Below, piece after piece: positions 6,279 through 8,301 of a stretch of DNA of 8,301 bases. The stretch is taken from assembly GCA_011051855.1 (NCBI GenBank), contig DRKG01000102.1, forward strand, positions 1-8,301, given 5' to 3'. A program made the position numbers and the translations under genes. The DNA is from a bacterium (lineage in GTDB: Bacteria; Planctomycetota; UBA1135; UBA2386). The notes beneath the pieces were generated by a model. The model had not been told where the DNA came from and ran no database searches. It saw only the letters and a list, made by a program, of their open reading frames with translations. Each line of letters begins with the position of its first letter. Within the stretch, counting starts at the first letter, position 1.

Positions 6279-7301
6279 ATGCCCGACCGCGAAACCCTGC
6301 ACGTCGCCGAACTCCACGGCGACGGCATCTCCGAAGAACTGTCCCAGAGCGTGCACCAGGTGGCCGCAGCGCTGCCGCTGGCCGTGCACTTCCACCCGGT
6401 CGACCTGACGCTCGCCGCGCGTCGCCGCGACGCCGACCGCTGCTACGACGACGCCATGGCGGCGATCAAGAAGCATCGGGTGGCGATGAAGTACCCGACC
6501 GTCACCGAAACCGAGAGCCCCAACAAGGTGCTGCGCGAGCGGTGCGACTTCTCGGTGATCCACCGGCCGGTGGCGAGCCTGCCCGGCGTCGAGACCCGTC
6601 ACGAGGGGACCGTCGACCTGCACATCATCCGGATCGCGGTCGGCGGCACCTACGAAGACGCCGGCCGCCGGATCGGCGACGACGTCGCGGTATCGATCCG
6701 GGTGATCGAACGCCGGCCGGCGCGCGAAGCCGCGTTGTATGCCTTCCGACTGGCCGAACGGCTCGGCTGCGAACTGGTCAGTTCGAGCAAGTACACGATC
6801 CAACGCGCCACCGACGGCTTCTTCGAGGAGATCGTGCAGGGCGTCGCGCGCGAGTTCCCGGACGTCGGGCACCGCAGCGAGCTGTTCGACGCGCTGCTCT
6901 ACAAGCTGCTGAAGAAGCCCGAGGACTACCGCGTCGTGGTCACCCCCAACGAATACGGCGACTTCCTCTCCGACATGGCCTGCGGCATGGTTGGCAGCAT
7001 CGGCCTGGGCGCGAGCGCGAACTACGCCTTCAACGACCAGGGCGAAGTCTCGCTGGCGATGTTCGACCCCGCCGGCGGCACCGCCCCCGACATCGCGGGC
7101 CAGGGAGTCTGCAATCCGTCGGCGGCGCTGATCGCGTTCGGCATGCTGCTGACCCACGCCGGTTGTCGCGGCCTCGGCGCGCTCCTCGACGGGGCGGTGC
7201 GCGACGCCATCGCCGAAGGACAAGCGACGGCCGACCTCGGCGGAACGCTGGACACCGCGGAGTTCACGCAGGCGGTGTGCGCGCGGCTGGGCGGCAATTG
7301 A
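6279..7301 (+). CDS. Divergent isocitrate/isopropylmalate dehydrogenase family protein
   Basis: 340 residues, close to the family's usual 330-360. Members oxidatively decarboxylate beta-hydroxy acids such as isocitrate or 3-isopropylmalate with NAD(P)+ and a divalent metal. Visible family features are GDGI at 14-17, AIKKHRVAMK at 62-71, S80-P-N and LRERCDF...HRPV at 85-98 (substrate arginines R86, R88, R96), catalytic-type K171 in SSSKYTI, metal-type aspartates D204, D228 and D232 (NEYGDFLSD), and the cofactor-loop-like region GGTAPDIAG at 266-274 followed by NPSAA. The usual HG(S/T)AP histidine is Gly here, and the normal REN motif is RIA at 118-120, so substrate and cofactor choice are unclear. 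AIKKH and SPN recall type II (eukaryote-like) isocitrate dehydrogenases. The ATG at 6279 is the only plausible start in a C-rich leader without a visible RBS. It lies 44 bp after the response regulator and is probably cotranscribed. Confidence 0.85.
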   Translation: MPDRETLHVAELHGDGISEELSQSVHQVAAALPLAVHFHPVDLTLAARRRDADRCYDDAMAAIKKHRVAMKYPTVTETESPNKVLRERCDFSVIHRPVASLPGVETRHEGTVDLHIIRIAVGGTYEDAGRRIGDDVAVSIRVIERRPAREAALYAFRLAERLGCELVSSSKYTIQRATDGFFEEIVQGVAREFPDVGHRSELFDALLYKLLKKPEDYRVVVTPNEYGDFLSDMACGMVGSIGLGASANYAFNDQGEVSLAMFDPAGGTAPDIAGQGVCNPSAALIAFGMLLTHAGCRGLGALLDGAVRDAIAEGQATADLGGTLDTAEFTQAVCARLGGN

Positions 7302-7309
7302 GCTGCGGG

Positions 7310-7330
7310 CCTGCGGGTCAGGTCCGCGGG
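7310..7330. terminator. Possible hairpin between convergent genes
   Basis: CCTGCGG (7310-7316) and CCGCGGG (7324-7330) can form a seven-pair stem (one G-U) with a seven-base loop, located where the dehydrogenase gene and the XRE regulator gene converge. There is no clear T-tract on either side, and the right arm lies inside the end of the XRE gene. It may be a weak intrinsic terminator, or chance in GC-rich DNA. Confidence 0.25.
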
Positions 7331-7821
7331 CGGAACAGCCGATCGACGAACCGGCTCTGCTTGTGCTTGTCGGCAACCTTGCGGGCGAGCCGCATCGCCT
7401 CGGCCACGGGCACCATCACCGAACCTTCGGGCACGGGTAGCCAGACGGCCTGTTCTTCGTGCTCCTGGATCAACCGGTCGAACTCCTCGGTCGTCTCGGC
7501 AGCCGCCAGCCGTTCGAGCAAGCGGATGTCGACCAGCGCCGAACCACTGACCGTAAACTGCTTCTTACGGCCGAGCAGATCGTCGGTGCTGACCTCGAAC
7601 AGCTCGGCGAGGGCGACCAAGTCCTCGCCGGTCGGGAACCGGGTGCCGCTCTCCCAGCGGGAAACGGCCGACTCGTGGCAGCCCAGTCGCCGAGCCACGT
7701 GATCCTGGGTCAAGCCACGCCGCGCGCGTAGTTCGCGCAGCCTGGCGGCGAGGTGCGCCGCCAGCGGACGGGGGGCATCGGGGGAGCGGGAGGAGGAGCT
7801 GGTTTGGGTCGGTTCCGTCAA
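7318..7821 (-). CDS. XRE-family helix-turn-helix transcriptional regulator
   Basis: 167 residues. A Ser/Pro-rich N-terminal tail (1-20) precedes a Cro/CI-type helix-turn-helix domain at about 24-84: LAARLRELRARRGLTQDHVA, then recognition-helix residues HESAVSRWESGTRFPTGEDL, then LAELFEVSTDDLLG. The rest (85-167) is an acidic-then-basic helical extension (EEFDRLIQEHEEQ, later RLARKVADKHKQSR) that I do not recognise and that may serve dimerisation or ligand sensing. The start is TTG at 7821: an in-frame TAG lies about 13 codons upstream and no ATG or GTG occurs before the domain, so a rare TTG start is the best choice. Only a weak GCGAG lies upstream. The gene converges on the dehydrogenase (16 bp gap) and diverges from the sigma-like gene, which it might regulate along with itself. 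Confidence 0.9.
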   Translation of the reverse strand: MTEPTQTSSSSRSPDAPRPLAAHLAARLRELRARRGLTQDHVARRLGCHESAVSRWESGTRFPTGEDLVALAELFEVSTDDLLGRKKQFTVSGSALVDIRLLERLAAAETTEEFDRLIQEHEEQAVWLPVPEGSVMVPVAEAMRLARKVADKHKQSRFVDRLFRPRT

Positions 7822-8042
7822 GATGGGCTCGCTGTGGTGCCGCGGGCACTGGCCCTACGCACGCATTCTGTCCGCAGGCCACCGGGAACGGAAGTAGTGG
7901 GCGCCTGCAAGCCGTGAAGGCAACACGCTAGACCATAAAGCACGCTGTTTGCGGGTCTGGAAACTTGACAGAACGTCATACCAAAGTTCCGATCGGCAAT
8001 GCACTGCTTTCATCCAACGGAGCCCCCAACCCGGAACCCACC
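7822..8042. promoter_or_regulatory. Divergent intergenic region between XRE regulator and sigma-like gene
   Basis: This 221-base region is less GC-rich than its surroundings and should carry promoters in both directions. A consensus TTGACA at 7965-7970 faces the right-hand gene. At 17-base spacing the -10 candidate is TCCGAT (7988-7993), which is poor, so the call is weak. AGACC (7930-7934) and GGTCT (7954-7958) form a small inverted repeat that might be a binding site for the divergent XRE protein. No RNA gene or small CDS is evident. Confidence 0.4.
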
Positions 8043-8301
8043 ATGCTGACGGATCCACATGCCTTGCTCCCGATCGCCTACCGAGCCGCCGTCCAGGTCG
8101 TGCAGAGCCCGATCCTCGCCGAAGAGGCCTCCGAACGCGCGATCCACCAGTTGATGCTGGAGATGCTCGCCGGCAGCCCGCCGCAGAGTCCCAAGGCCTG
8201 GCTCAGGGTGGTCGCCCGGCGCTCGGCGTGCGCCCTTCTGCGCTCGGAGTGGGCGCGCACCAGGTCCATGGACCTCGAAGAGGTTGCGGCGGGAGCGCAA
8301 C
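8043..8301 (+). CDS. Probable ECF-type RNA polymerase sigma factor, N-terminal part only
   Basis: The frame is open from the ATG at 8043 to the right edge, giving 86 residues. The layout resembles sigma region 2 of ECF factors: an early helix LLPIAYRAAVQVVQSP (8-23), an acidic helix AEEASERAIHQLMLEML where ECF factors carry DAEDAxQExFxxxW, a Pro-rich turn, then KAWLRVVARRSACALLRSEW, which matches the usual W-L-x-x-V-A-R-N-x-x-x-D-x-L-R-R pattern. The match is moderate: the typical DAED is AEEA, and the DNA-contacting region would lie beyond the edge. The RBS is weak (CGGAA about six bases upstream). Region 4 is not visible, so a truncated or unrelated helical protein is possible. It diverges from the XRE regulator. 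Confidence 0.6.
   Translation, partial: MLTDPHALLPIAYRAAVQVVQSPILAEEASERAIHQLMLEMLAGSPPQSPKAWLRVVARRSACALLRSEWARTRSMDLEEVAAGAQ

Noticed and set aside
4993..7376. Long minus-strand frames (421 and 510 codons) opposite the kinase, regulator and dehydrogenase
   Set aside because: They are antisense to three well-supported genes and show no family motifs; they exist because stop codons are rare at this GC content.

Overview
The window is very GC-rich and densely coded, and looks like a Gram-negative bacterial chromosome: it has an outer-membrane-type lipoprotein signal, an exported multihaem cytochrome c, an OmpR-type two-component system and an ECF-like sigma factor. Several starts lack a clear Shine-Dalgarno sequence, and alternative starts (GTG, TTG) are used. 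The gene mix (ferredoxin-fused flavoprotein, DUF2959 lipoprotein, c-type multihaem protein) would fit an uncultured Planctomycetota-like or proteobacterial lineage. The taxon is a guess; the sequence alone does not settle it.

Left half, minus strand, read right to left from about 4295: a DUF2959-like lipoprotein (4295-3633); a 749-residue membrane electron-transfer protein (3588-1339) that joins a membrane anchor, a ferredoxin domain, a thioredoxin-reductase-like FAD/NAD(P) domain and a five-helix membrane domain with two histidine pairs; and a multihaem cytochrome c (1342 to beyond base 1). The cytochrome begins with a GTG overlapping the flavoprotein stop codon and carries 15 CXXCH haem motifs in the 447 residues visible. 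Together the last two genes look like a complete wire from cytoplasmic NAD(P)H through FAD, Fe-S and two haems b across the inner membrane to a chain of periplasmic haems c (or the reverse). This is the most interesting system in the window.

Middle, plus strand: after a 272-bp divergent intergenic region come a sensor histidine kinase (4568-5551) and an OmpR-family response regulator (5548-6234) that overlap by ATGA, then a divergent isocitrate/isopropylmalate dehydrogenase family protein (6279-7301), probably in the same operon. The divergent layout makes the two-component system a candidate regulator of the electron-transfer operon.

Right end: a convergent XRE-type helix-turn-helix regulator (7821-7318, TTG start), a 221-bp divergent intergenic region, and the N-terminal part of a probable ECF-like sigma factor (8043 to beyond the edge). 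No tRNA, rRNA, CRISPR array, insertion sequence or integrase was seen.
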